64,000 nucleotides of DNA from Eledone cirrhosa (taxonomy: Eukaryota; Mollusca; Cephalopoda; Octopoda; Eledonidae), in NCBI GenBank assembly GCA_964016885.1, contig OZ024740.1, positions 204,138,929 through 204,202,928 on the forward strand, written 5' to 3'. The notes beneath the pieces were generated by a model, which did no database searches, was not told the origin of the DNA, and worked only from the letters and a program-made list of their open reading frames with translations. Made by a program: the position numbers and the translations under genes. Shown here piece after piece: positions 1 through 12,109 of the stretch. Position 1 is the first letter of the stretch; each line of letters begins with the position of its first letter.

Positions 1-1689
1 CAGGTATAGAGATATATACTGGATAGTAGAGAGACGTTACACTATGTCCACTACCATTGAATACCACTGTCAGGGTATGTTGTATCTACAGGTATAGAGA
101 TATATACTGGACAGTAGAGAGACGTTACACTATGTCCCCTACCATTCAATACCACTGTCAGGGTGTTTGTATCTACAGGTATAGAGATATATACCGGATA
201 GTAGAGAGACGTTACACTATGTCCCCTACCATTGAATACCACTGTCAGGGTGTGTTGTATCTACAGATATAGAGATATATACTGGACAGTAGAGAGACGT
301 TACACTATGTCCCCTACCATTGAATACCACTGTCTGGGTGTGTTGTATCTACAGATATAGAGATATATACTGGACAGTAGAGAGACGTTACATTATGTCT
401 CCTACCATTGAATACCACTGTCACGGTGTGTTGTATCTACAAGTATAGAGATATACACTGGACAGTAGAGAGACGTTACTCTATGTCCCCTAACATTGAG
501 TACCACTGTCAGGGTGTTTTGTATCTACAGATATAGAGATATATACTGGACAGTAGAGGGGTTACACTATGTCCCCTACCATTGAATACCACTGTCAGGG
601 TGTGTTGTATCTACAGATATAGAGATATATACTGGACAGTAGAGGGGTTACACTATGTCCCCTACCATTGAATACCACTGTCAGGGTGTGTTGTATCTAC
701 ACGTATAGAGATATACACTGGACAGTAGAGAGACGTTACATTATGTCCCCTACCATTGAATACCACTGTCAGGGTGTGTTGTATCTACAGATATAGAGAT
801 ATATACTGGACAGTAGAGAGACGTTACACTATGTCCCCTACCATTGAATACCACTGTCAGGGTGTATTGTATCTACAGATATAGAGATATATACTGGACA
901 GTAGAGAGACGTTACACTATGTCCCTACCATTGAATACCACTGTCAGGGTGTGTTGTATCTAAAGATGTAGAGATATATACTGGACAGTAGAGAGACGTT
1001 ACACTATGTCCCCTACCATTGAATACCACTGTCTGGGTGTGTTGTATCTATACATGTAGAGATATATACTGAACAGTAGAGAAACGTTACACTATGTCCC
1101 CTACCATTCAATACCACTATCAGGGTGTGTTGTATCTACAGGTATAGTGATATATACTTGATAGTAGAGAGACGTTACAGTATGTCCCCTACCATTGAAT
1201 ACCACTGTCAGGGTGTGTTGTATCTACAAGTATAAAGATATATACTGGACAGTAGAGAGACGTTACACTATGTCCCTACCATTGAATACCACTGTCAGGG
1301 TGTGTTGTATCTCCAGATGCAGAGATATATACTGGTCAGTAGAGAGACGTTACACTATGTCCCCTACCATGGAATACCACTGTCAGGGTGTGTCGTATCT
1401 ACAGATATAGAGATATATACTGGACAGTAGAGGGGTTACACTATGTCCCCTACCATTGAATACCACTGTCAGGGTGTGTTGTATCTACAGATATAGAGAT
1501 ATATTCTGGACAGTAGAGGGGTTACACTATGTCCCCTACCATTGAATACCACTGTCAGGGTGTGTTGTATCTACAGGTATAGAGATATACACTGGACAGT
1601 AGAGAGACGTTACATTATGTCCCCTACCATTGAATACCACTGTCAGGGTGTGTTGTATCTACAAGTATAGAGATATATACTGGACAGTA

Positions 1690-4600
1690 GACAGACGTTA
1701 CAATATGTCCCCTACCATTGAATACCACTGTCTGGGTGTGTTGTATCTATACATGTAGAGATATATACTGGACAGTAGAGAGATGTTACACTATGTCCCC
1801 TACCATTGAATACCACTGTCAGGGTGTGTTGTATCTACAGATGTAAAGATATATACTGGACAGTAGAGAGTCGTTACACTATGTCCCCTACCATTCAATA
1901 CCACTGTCTGGGTGTGTTGTATCTAGAGATGTAGAGATATATACTGAACAATAGAGAGACGTTACACTATGTCCCCTACCATTCAATACCACTATCAGGG
2001 TGTGTTGTATCTACAGGTATAGAGATATATACTTGATAGTAGAGAGACGTTACACTATGTCCCCTACCATTGAAACGCACTGTCAGGGTGTGTTGTATCT
2101 ACAGGTATAGAGATATATACTGGATAGTAGAGAGACGTTACACTATGTCCCCTACCATTGAATACCACTGTCTGGGTGTGTTGTATCTACAAGTATAGAG
2201 ATATATACTGGATAGTACCGAGACGTAACACTATGTCCTCTAACATTGAATACCACTGTCAGGGTGTGTTGTATCTACAGATGTAGAGATATATACTGGA
2301 CAGTAGAGGGCTTACACTATGTCCCCTACCATTGAAACGCACTGTCAGGGTGTGTTGTATCTACAGATATAGAGATATATACTGGACAGTAGAGAGACGT
2401 TACACTATGTCCCCTACCATTGAATACCACTGTCAGGGTGTGTTGTATCTACAAGTATAGAGATATACTCTGGACAGTAGAGAGACGTTACACTATGTCC
2501 CCTACCATACAATACCACTGTCAGGGTGTGTTGTATCTACAGGTATAGAGATATATACTGGATAGTAGAGAGACGTTACACTATGTCCCCTACCATTGAA
2601 TACCACTGTCAGGGTGTGTTTTATCTACAGGTATAAAGATATATACTGGACAGTAGAGAGACGTTACACTTTGTCCCATACCATTCAATACCACTGTCAT
2701 GGTGTGTTGTATCTACAGGTATAGAAATATATACTGGACAGTAGAGAGATGTTACACTATGTCCCCTACCATTGAATACCACTGTCAGGGTATGTTGGAT
2801 CTACAGCTATAGAGATATATACTGGACAGTAGAGAGACGTTACACTATGTCCCCTACCATTGAATACAACTGTCAGGGTGTGTTGTATCTACAAGTATAG
2901 AGATATACACAGGACAGTAGAGAGACGTTAAACTATGTCCCCTACCATTGAATACCACTGTCAGGGTATGTTGGATCTACAGGTATAGAGATATATACTG
3001 GACAGTAGAGAGACGTTACACTATGTCCCCTACCATTGAATACCACTGTCAGGGTGTGTTTTATCCACAAGTATAGAGATATATACTGGACAGTAGAGAG
3101 ACGTTACACTATGTCCCTACCATTGAATACCACTGTCAGGGTGTGTTGTATCTACAGATGTAGAGATATATACTGGTCAGTAGAGAGACGTTACACTATG
3201 TCCCCTACCATGGAATACCACTGTCAGGGTGTGTCGTATCTACAGATATAGAGATATATACTGGACAGTAGACAGACGTTACACTATGTCCCCTACCATT
3301 GAATACCACTGTCTGGGTGTGTTGTATCTATACATGTAGAGATATATACTGGACAGTAGAGAGATGTTACACTATGTCCCCTACCATTGAATACCACTGT
3401 CAGGGTGTGTTGTATCTACAGATGTAAAGATATATACTGGACAGTAGAGAGTCGTTACACTATGTCCCCTACCATTCAATACCACTGTCTGGGTGTGTTG
3501 TATCTAGAGATGTAGAGATATATACTGAACAGTAGAGAGACGTTACACTATGTCCCCTACCATTCAATACCACTATCAGGGTGTGTTGTATCTACAGGTA
3601 TAGAGATATATACTTGATAGTAGAGAGACGTTACACTATGTCCCCTACCATTGAAACGCACTGTCAGGGTGTGTTGTATCTACAGGTATAGAGATATATA
3701 CTGGATAGTAGAGAGACGTTACACTATGTCCCCTACCATTGAATACCACTGTCTGGGTGTGTTGTATCTACAAGTATAGAGATATATACTGGATAGTACC
3801 GAGACGTAACACTATGTCCTCTAACATTGAATACCACTGTCAGGGTGTGTTGTATCTACAGATGTAGAGATATATACTGGACAGTAGAGGGGTTACACTA
3901 TGTCCCCTACCATTGAAACGCACTGTCAGGGTGTCTTGTATCTACAGATATAGAGATATATACTGGACAGTAGAGAGACGTTACACTATGTCCCCTACCA
4001 TTGAATACCACTGTCAGGGTGTGTTGTATCTACAAGTATAGAGATATACTCTGGACAGTAGAGAGACGTTACACTATGTCCCCTACCATACAATACCACT
4101 GTCAGGGTGTGTTGTATCTACAGGTATAGAGATATATACTGGATAGTAGAGAGACGTTACACTATGTCCCCTACCATTGAATACCACTGTCAGGGTGTGT
4201 TTTATCTACAGGTATAAAGATATATACTGGACAGTAGAGAGACATTACACTATGTCCCATACCATTCAATACCACTGTCAGGGTGTGTTGTATCTACAAG
4301 TATAGAGATATACACAGGACAGTAGAGAGACGTTAAACTATGTCCCCTACCATTGAATACCACTGTCAGGGTATGTTGGATCTACAGGTATAGAGATATA
4401 TACTGGACAGTAGAGAGACGTTACACTATGTCCCCTACCATTGAATACCACTGTCAGGGTGTGTTGTATCTACAGATGTAGAGATATATACTGGACAGTA
4501 GAGAGACGTTACACTATGTCCCCTACCATTGAATACCACTGTCAGGGTGTGTTGTATCTACAGGTATAGAGATATACACTGGACAGTAGAGAGACGTTAC

Positions 4601-4840
4601 ACTATGTCCCCTACCATTGAATACCACTGTCAGGGTGTGTTGTATCTACAGATATAGAGATATATACTGGACAGTAGAGAGACGTTACACTATGTCCCTA
4701 CCATTGAATACCACTGTCAGTGTGTGTTGTATCTACAGATGTAGAGATATATACTGGTCAGTAGAGAGACGTTACACTATGTCCCCTACCATGGAATACC
4801 ACTGTCAGGGAGTATTGTATCTACAGATATAGAGATATAT
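1690..4840 (+). repeat. 1,581-bp higher-order repeat, two tandem copies
   Basis: Unusual monomers recur exactly 1,581 bp apart: TCTATACATGTAGAG near 1,747 and 3,328; GAAACGCACTGTCAGG at 2,072 and 3,653; and an open stretch containing an 87-bp monomer at 3,036 and 4,617. 1,581 is 18 monomers minus 3 bases, as expected if shortened monomers were copied along. The copies are about 1,690-3,270 and 3,271-4,840. Between them, the second copy has lost two monomers (spacing falls to 1,405 at the CACAGGACAG monomer, 2,909/4,314) and regained two before the end. This shows later unequal exchange inside an already duplicated block. Confidence 0.85.
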
Positions 4841-5670
4841 ACTGGACAGTAGTGAGACGTTACACTATGTCCCCTACCATTGAATACCACTGTCAGGGTG
4901 TGTTGTATCTACAGATATAGAGATATATACTGGACAGTAGAGGGGTTACACTATGTCCCCTACCATTGAATACCACTGTCAGGGTGTGTTGTATCTACAG
5001 ATATAGAGATATATACTGGACAGTAGAGAGACGTTACACTATGTACCCTAACATGGAATACCACTGTCAGGGTGTGTTGTATCTACAGGTATAGAGATAT
5101 ATACTGGATAAAAGAGAGACGTTACACTATGTCCCCTGTCATTGAACACCACTGTCAGGGTGTGTTGTATCTACAGATGTAGAGATATATACTGGGCAGT
5201 AGAGAGACGTTACACTATGTCCCCTATCATTCAATACCACTGTCAGGGTGTGTTGTATCTACAGCTATAGAGATATACATTGGACAGTAGAGAGATGTTA
5301 TACTATGTCCCCTAAAATGGAATACTACTGTCAGGGTGTGTTGTATCTACAAGTATAGAGATATACACTGGACAGTAGAGAGACATTACACTATGTCCCC
5401 TATCATTGAACACCACTGTCAGGGTGTGTTGTATCTACAGATATAGAGATATATACTGGACAGTAGAGAGACGTTACACTATGTCCCCTATCATTGAATG
5501 CCACTGTCTGGGTGTGTTGTATCTACAGATATAGAGATATATACTGGACAGTAGAGAGATGTTACACTATGTCCCCTACCATTGCATACCACTGTCAGGG
5601 TGTGTTGTATCTACACATGTATAGATATATACTGGACAGTAGAGAGACGTTACACTATGTCCCCTACCAT
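4841..5670 (+). repeat. Heterogeneous satellite segment
   Basis: Ordinary 86-88-bp monomers with many private substitutions (for example GGATAAAAGAGAG near 5,108 and TACCCTAACATGG near 5,044). Toward its right end (about 5,490-5,670) the monomers with ATTGCATACC and AGAGATGTTAC already resemble the five-monomer unit that follows, so it may hold a partial earlier copy. No gene or insertion seen. Confidence 0.8.
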
Positions 5671-6550
5671 TGAATACCGCTGTCAGGGTGTGTTGTATCT
5701 ACAGATGTAGAGATATATACTGGGCAGTAGAGAGACGTTACACTATGTCCCCTACCATTGAATACCACTGTCTCGGTGTGTTGTATCTACAGATGTAGAG
5801 ATATATACTAGACAGTAGAGAGACATTACACTATGTCCCCTATCATTGAATACCACTGTCTGGGTGTGTTGTATCTACAGATGTAGAGATATATACTGGA
5901 CAGTAGAGAGATGTTACACTATGTCCCCTACCATTGCATACCACTGTCAGGGTGCGTTGTATCTACAGATGTAGAGATATATACTGGATAGTAGAGAGAC
6001 GTTACACTATGTCCCCTACCATTGAATACCACTGTAAGGGTGTGTTGTATCTACAAGTATAGAGATATATACTGGACAGTAGAGAGACGTTACACTATGT
6101 CCCCTACCATTGAATACCGCTGTCAGGGTGTGTTGTATCTACAGATGTAGAGATATATACTGGGCAGTAGAGAGACGTTACACTATGTCCCCTACCATTG
6201 AATACCACTGTCTCGGTGTGTTGTATCTACAGATGTAGAGATATATACTAGACAGTAGAGAGACATTACACTATGTCCCCTATCATTGAATACCACTGTC
6301 TGGGTGTGTTGTATCTACAGATGTAGAGATATATACTGGACAGTAGAGAGATGTTACACTATGTCCCCTACCATTGCATACCACTGTCAGGGTGTGTTGT
6401 ATCTACAGATGTAGAGATATATACTGGATAGTAGAGAGACGTTACACTATGTCCCCTAACATTGAATACCACTGTAAGGGTGTGTTGTATCTACAAGTAT
6501 AGAGATATATACTGGACAGTAGAGAGACGTTACACTATGTCCCCTACCAT
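5671..6550 (+). repeat. 440-bp (five-monomer) higher-order repeat, two copies
   Basis: The five-monomer block starting TGAATACCGCTGTCAGGG at 5,671 is repeated at 6,111, exactly 440 bp (5 x 88) later, and its first monomer recurs at 6,551. Private markers keep their order in both copies: ACTGTCTCGGTGTG, TATACTAGACAG, ATTGCATACC and CACTGTAAGGG. The two copies differ at only a few bases that I could see (for example GGTGCGTTG at 5,952 against GGTGTGTTG at 6,392). This points to a recent tandem duplication. Confidence 0.88.
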
Positions 6551-7744
6551 TGAATACCGCTGTCAGGGTGTGTTGTATCTACAGATGTAGAGATATATAC
6601 TGGATAGTAGAGAGACGTTACACTATGTCTCTACCATTGAATACCACTGTTAGGGTGTGTTTCATCTACAAGTATAGAGATATACACTGGACAGTAGAGA
6701 GACGTTACACTATGTCCCCTACCATTGAATACCACTGTCGGGGTGTGTTGTATCTACAAGTATAGAGATATATACTGGACAGTAGAGAGACGTTACACTA
6801 TGTCCCCTAACATTGAATACCACTGTCAGGGTGTGTTGTATCTACAGCTATAGAGATATACACTGGACAGTAGAGAGATGTTACACTATGTCCCCTAATA
6901 TGGAATACTACTGTCAGGGTGTGTTGTATCTACAAGTATAGAGATATATACTGGATAGTACCGAGACGTTACACTATGTCCACTACCATGGAATACCACT
7001 GTCAGGGTGTGTTGTATCTACAAGTATAGAGATATATACTGGACAGTAGAGAGATGTTACACTATGTCCCCTACCATTGAATACCACTGTCAGGGTGTGT
7101 TGTATCTACAGATGTAGAGATATATACTGGTCAGTAGAGAGACGTTACACTATGTCCCCTACCATTGAATACCACTGTCTGGGTGTGTTGTATCTAGAAG
7201 TATAGAGATATATACTGGATAGTACCGAGACGTTACACTATGTTCCCTACCATTGAATACCACTGTCATGGTGTGGTATCTACAGATGTAGAGATATATA
7301 CTGGACAGTAGAGAGACGTTACACTATGTCCCCTACCATTAAATTCCACTGTCAGGGTGTGTGGTATCTACAGATATAGAGATATATACTGGACAGTAGA
7401 GAGACGTTACACTATGTCCCCTACCATTGAAACCACTGTCAGGGTGTGTTGTATCTACAAGTATAGAGATATATACTGGACAGTAGAGAGACGTTACACT
7501 ATGTCCCCTACCATACAATACCACTGTCAGGGTGTGATGTATCTACAGGTATAGAGATATATACTGGATAGTAGAGAGACGTTACACTATGTCCCCTACC
7601 ATTGAATACCACTGTCGGGGTGTGTTGTATCTACAGGTATAGAGATATATACTGGACAGTCGAGAGACGTTACACTATGTCCCCTACCATTCAATACCAC
7701 TGTCAGGGTGTGTTGTATCTACAGGTATAGAAATATATACTGGA
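6551..7744 (+). repeat. Heterogeneous satellite segment
   Basis: Mixed 87- and 88-bp monomers with no long-range duplicate that I could identify. It includes CCGAGACG-type monomers (near 6,960 and 7,220). Shortened monomers here (for example TGAAACCACTGTC near 7,428) keep one frame open on each strand, giving spurious open stretches at 7,339-7,554. No gene or insertion seen. Confidence 0.78.
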
Positions 7745-9015
7745 CAGTAGAGAGACGTTAGACTATGTCCCCTACCATTGAATACCACTGTCTGGTTGTG
7801 TTGTATCTACAGATATAGAGATATATACTGGACAGTAGAGAGACGTTACACTATGTCCCCTACCATTGTATACCACTGTCTGGGTGTGTTGTATCTACAG
7901 ATATAGAGATATATACTGGACAGTAGAGAGACGTTACACTATGTCCTCTACCATTGTATACCACTGTCAGGGTGTGTTGTATCTACAGATATAGAGATAT
8001 ATACTGGACAGTAGAGAGACGTTACACTATGTCCCCTACCATTGTATACCACTGTCAGGGTGTGTTGTATCTACAGATGTAGAGATATATACTGGAAAGT
8101 AGAGAGACGTTACACTATGTCCCCTACCATTGAATACCACTGTCTGGGTGTGTTGTATCTACAGATATAGAGATATATACTGGACAGTAGAGAGACGTTA
8201 CACTATGTCTCCTACCATGGAATACCACTGTCAGGGTGTGTTGTATCTACAGATATAGAGATATATACTGAACAGTAGAGAGACGTTACACTATGTCCCT
8301 ACCATTGAATACCACTGTCAGGGTGTGTTGTATCTACAGATGTAGAGATATATACTGGTCAGTAGAGAGACGTTACACTATGTCCCCTACCATGGAATAC
8401 CACTGTCAGGGTGTGTTGTATCTACAGATGTAGAGATATATACTGGTCAGTAGAGAGACGTTACACTATGTCCCCTACCATGGAATACCACTGTCAGGGA
8501 GTATTGTATCTACAGATATAGAGATATATACTGGACAGTTGAGAGACGTTACACTATGTCCCCTACTATTGAATACCACTGTCAGGGTGTGTTGTATCTA
8601 CAGATATAGAGATATATACTTGACAGTAGAGGGGTTATACTATGTCCCCTACCATTGAATACCACTATCAGGGTGTGTTGTATCTACAAGTATAGAGATA
8701 TACACAGGACAGTAGAGAGACGTTAGACTATGTCCCCTACCATTGAATACCACTGTCTGGTTGTGTTGTATCTACAGATATAGAGATATATACTGGACAG
8801 TAGAGAGACGTTACACTATGTCCCCTACCATTGTATACCACTGTCTGGTGTGTTGTATCTACAGATATAGAGATATATACTGGACAGTAGAGAGACGTTA
8901 CACTATGTCCTCTACCATTGTATACCACTGTCAGGGTGTGTTGTATCTACAGATATAGAGATATATACTGGACAGTAGAGAGACGTTACACTATGTCCCC
9001 TACCATTGAATACCA
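7745..9015 (+). repeat. Three-monomer block duplicated 965 bp apart
   Basis: The phrase CACTGTCTGGTTGTGTTG and the next two monomers with ATTGTATACCACTGTC occur at about 7,785-8,050 and again at about 8,750-9,015. The spacing is 965 bp (11 monomers minus 3 bases). The second copy has lost one G (TCTGGTGTG at about 8,844), which turns an 88-bp monomer into 87 bp and opens a longer reading frame there on both strands. The segment between is ordinary satellite, including two adjacent GGTCAG/CCATGG monomers near 8,350-8,500. Confidence 0.8.
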
Positions 9016-10628
9016 CTGTCAGGGTCTGTTGGATCTACAGGTATAGAGATATATACTGGACAGTAGAGAGACGTTACACTATGTCCCCTACAATTGAATA
9101 CCACTGTCAGGGTGTGTTGTATATACAGCTATAGAGAGATATATACTGGACAGTAGAGAGACGTTACACTATGTCCCCTACCATTGAATACCACTGTCAG
9201 GGTGTGTTGTATCTACAGATGTAGAGATATATACTGGTCAGTAGAGAGACGTTACATTATTTCCCCTACCATGGAATACCACTGTCAGGGAGTAATGTAT
9301 CTACAGATGTAGAGATATATACTGGTCAGTAGAGAGACGTTACACTATGTCCCCTACCATTGAATACCACTGTCAGGGTGTGTTGTATCTACAGATATAG
9401 AGATATATACTGGACAGTAGAGGAGTTACACTATGTCCCCTACCATTGAATACCACTGTCAGGGTGTGTTGTATCTACAGATATAGAGATATATACTGGA
9501 CAGTAGAGAGACGTTACACTATGTACCCTAACATGGAATACCACTGTCAGGGTGTGTTGTATTTACAGATATAGAGATATATACTGGATAAAAGAGAGAC
9601 GTTACACTATGTCCCCTACCATTGAATACCACCGTCAGGGTGTGTTGTATCTACAGATATAGAGATATATACTGGACAGTAGAGAGACGTTACACTATGT
9701 CCCCTACCATTGAATACCGCTGTCAGGGTGTGTTGTATCTACAGATGTAGAGATATATACTGGGCAGTAGAGAGACGTTACACTATGTCCCCTACTATTG
9801 AATACCACTGTCTGGGTGTGTTGTATCTACAGATGTAGAGATATATACTGGACAGTAGAGAGACGTTACACTATGTCCCCTACCATTGAATACCACTGTC
9901 AGGGTGTGTTGTATCTATAGATATAGACATATATACTGGACAGTAGAGAGACGTTACACTATGTCCCCTACCATTGAATACCACTGTCAGGGTGTGTTGT
10001 ATCTACAGATGTAGAGATATATACTGGACAGTAGAGAGACGTTACACTATGTCCCCTACCATTGAATACCGCTGTCAGGGTGTGTTGTATCTACAGATGT
10101 AGAGATATATACTGGGCAGTAGAGAGACGTTACACTATGTCCCCTACCATTGAATACCACTGTCAGGGTGTGTTGTATCTACAGATATAGAGATATATAC
10201 TGGATAGTAGAGAGACGTTACACTATGTCCCCTACCATTGAATACCACTGTCAGGGTGTGTTGTATCTACAGGTATAGAGATATATACTGGACAGTAGAG
10301 AGACGTTACACTATGTCCCCTACCATTCAATACCACTGTCATGGTGTTTTGTATCTACAGGTATAGAAATATATACTGGACAGTAGAGAGATGTTACACT
10401 ATGTCCCCTACCATTGAATATCTCTGTCAGGGTCTGTTGGATCTACAGGTATAGAGATATATACTGGACAGTAGAGAGACGTTACACTATGTCCCCTACA
10501 ATTGAATACCACTGTCAGGGTGTGTTGTATCTACAGCTATAGAGAGATATATACTGGACAGTAGAGAGACGTTACACTATGTCCCCTACCATTGAATACC
10601 ACTGTCAGGGTGTGTTGTATCTACAGAT
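9010..10628 (+). repeat. Pair of short blocks exactly 1,408 bp apart, with 92-bp monomers
   Basis: AGGGTCTGTTGGATCTAC occurs at 9,021 and 10,429, and CAGCTATAGAGAGATATA at 9,126 and 10,534. Both spacings are exactly 1,408 bp (16 x 88). The second phrase carries a four-base GAGA insertion that makes a rare 92-bp monomer. I saw that insertion only at these two places, so they are copies of one event. Similarity is clear for about 210 bp on each side and fades outside it. The intervening segment (9.2-10.4 kb) contains a four-monomer repetition of the CCGCTGTCAGGG/CTGGGCAG pair near 9,711 and 10,063. Confidence 0.8.
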
Positions 10629-12109
10629 GTAGAGATATACACTGGACAGTAGAGATACGTTACACTATGTCCCCTAACATTGAATACCACTGTCTGGGTG
10701 TTTTGTATCTACAGATATAGAGATATACACTGGACAGTAGAGAGACGTTACACTATGTCCCCTACCATTGCATACCACTGTCAGGGTGTGTTGTATCTAC
10801 ACATGTAGAGATATATACTGGACAGTAGAGAGATGTTACACTATGTCCCCTACCATTGCATACCACTGTCAGGGTGTGTTGTATCTACACATGTAGAGAT
10901 ATATACTGGACAGTAGAGAGACGTTACACTATGTCCCCTACCATGGAATACCACTGTCAGGGTGTGTTGTATCTACAGATGTTGAGATAAATACTGGACA
11001 GTAGAGAGACGTTACACTATGTCCCATACCATTGAATACCACTGTCTGGGTGTGTTGTATCTACAGATGTAGAGATAAATACTGGACAGTAGAGAGACGT
11101 TACACTATGTCCCCTATCATTCAATACCACTGTCAGGGTGTGTTGTATCTACTGGTATAGAAATATATACTGGACAGTAGAGAGATGTTACACTATGTCC
11201 CCTACCATTGAATACCACTGTCAGGGAATGTTGGATCTACAGGTATAGAGATATATACTGGACAGTAGAGAGACGTTACACTATGTCCTCTACCATTGAA
11301 TACCACTGTCTGGGTGTGTTGTATCTACAGATGTAGAGATATATACTGGACAGTAGAGAGACGTTACACTATGTCCCCTATCATTGAATACCACTGTCAT
11401 GGTGTGTTGTATCTACAGATGTAGAGATATATACTGGACAATAGAGGGGTTACACTATGTCCCCTACCATTGAATACCACTGTCAGGGTGTGTTGTATCT
11501 ACAGATATAGAGATATATACTGGACAGTAGAGAGACGTTACACTATGTCCCCTAACATTGAATACCACTGTCAGGGTGTGTTGTATCTACAGATGTAGAG
11601 ATATATACTGGTCAGTAGAGAGACGTTACACTATGTCCCCTAACATTGAATACGACTGTCAGGGTGTGTTGTATCTACAGGTATAGAGATATATACTTGA
11701 CAGTAGAGACACGTTAAACTATGTCCCCTACCATTGAATACCACTGTCAGGGTGTGTTGTATCTACAAGTATAGAGATATATACTGGACAGTAGAGAGAC
11801 GTTACACTATGTCCCCTACCATGGAATACCACTGTCAGGGTGTGTTGTATCTACAGGTATAGAGATATATACTGGACAGTAGAGTGACGTTACACTATGT
11901 CCCCTACCATTGAATACCACTGTCAGGGTGTGTTGTATCTACAGATATAGAGATATATACTGGACAGTAGAAAGACGTTACACTATGTCCCCTACCATGG
12001 AATACCACTGTCTCGGTGTGTTGTATCTACAGATGTAGAGATATATACTAGACAGTAGAGAGACGTTACACTATGTCCCCTACCATTGAATAACACTGTC
12101 AGGGTGTGT
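10629..12109 (+). repeat. Heterogeneous satellite segment, ancestor of later blocks
   Basis: Ordinary monomers with varied substitutions. It holds the leftmost example of a distinctive monomer pair, ATTGAATACGACTGTC followed by ATATACTTGACAGTAGAG and ACACGTTAAAC (ATATACTTGA at 11,691). This pair reappears at 18,286, 21,887, 25,492, 30,416, 39,905, 43,158, 50,100 and 54,845. The segment may therefore represent an early copy of the macro-repeat that was later amplified to the right. No gene or insertion seen. Confidence 0.75.
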
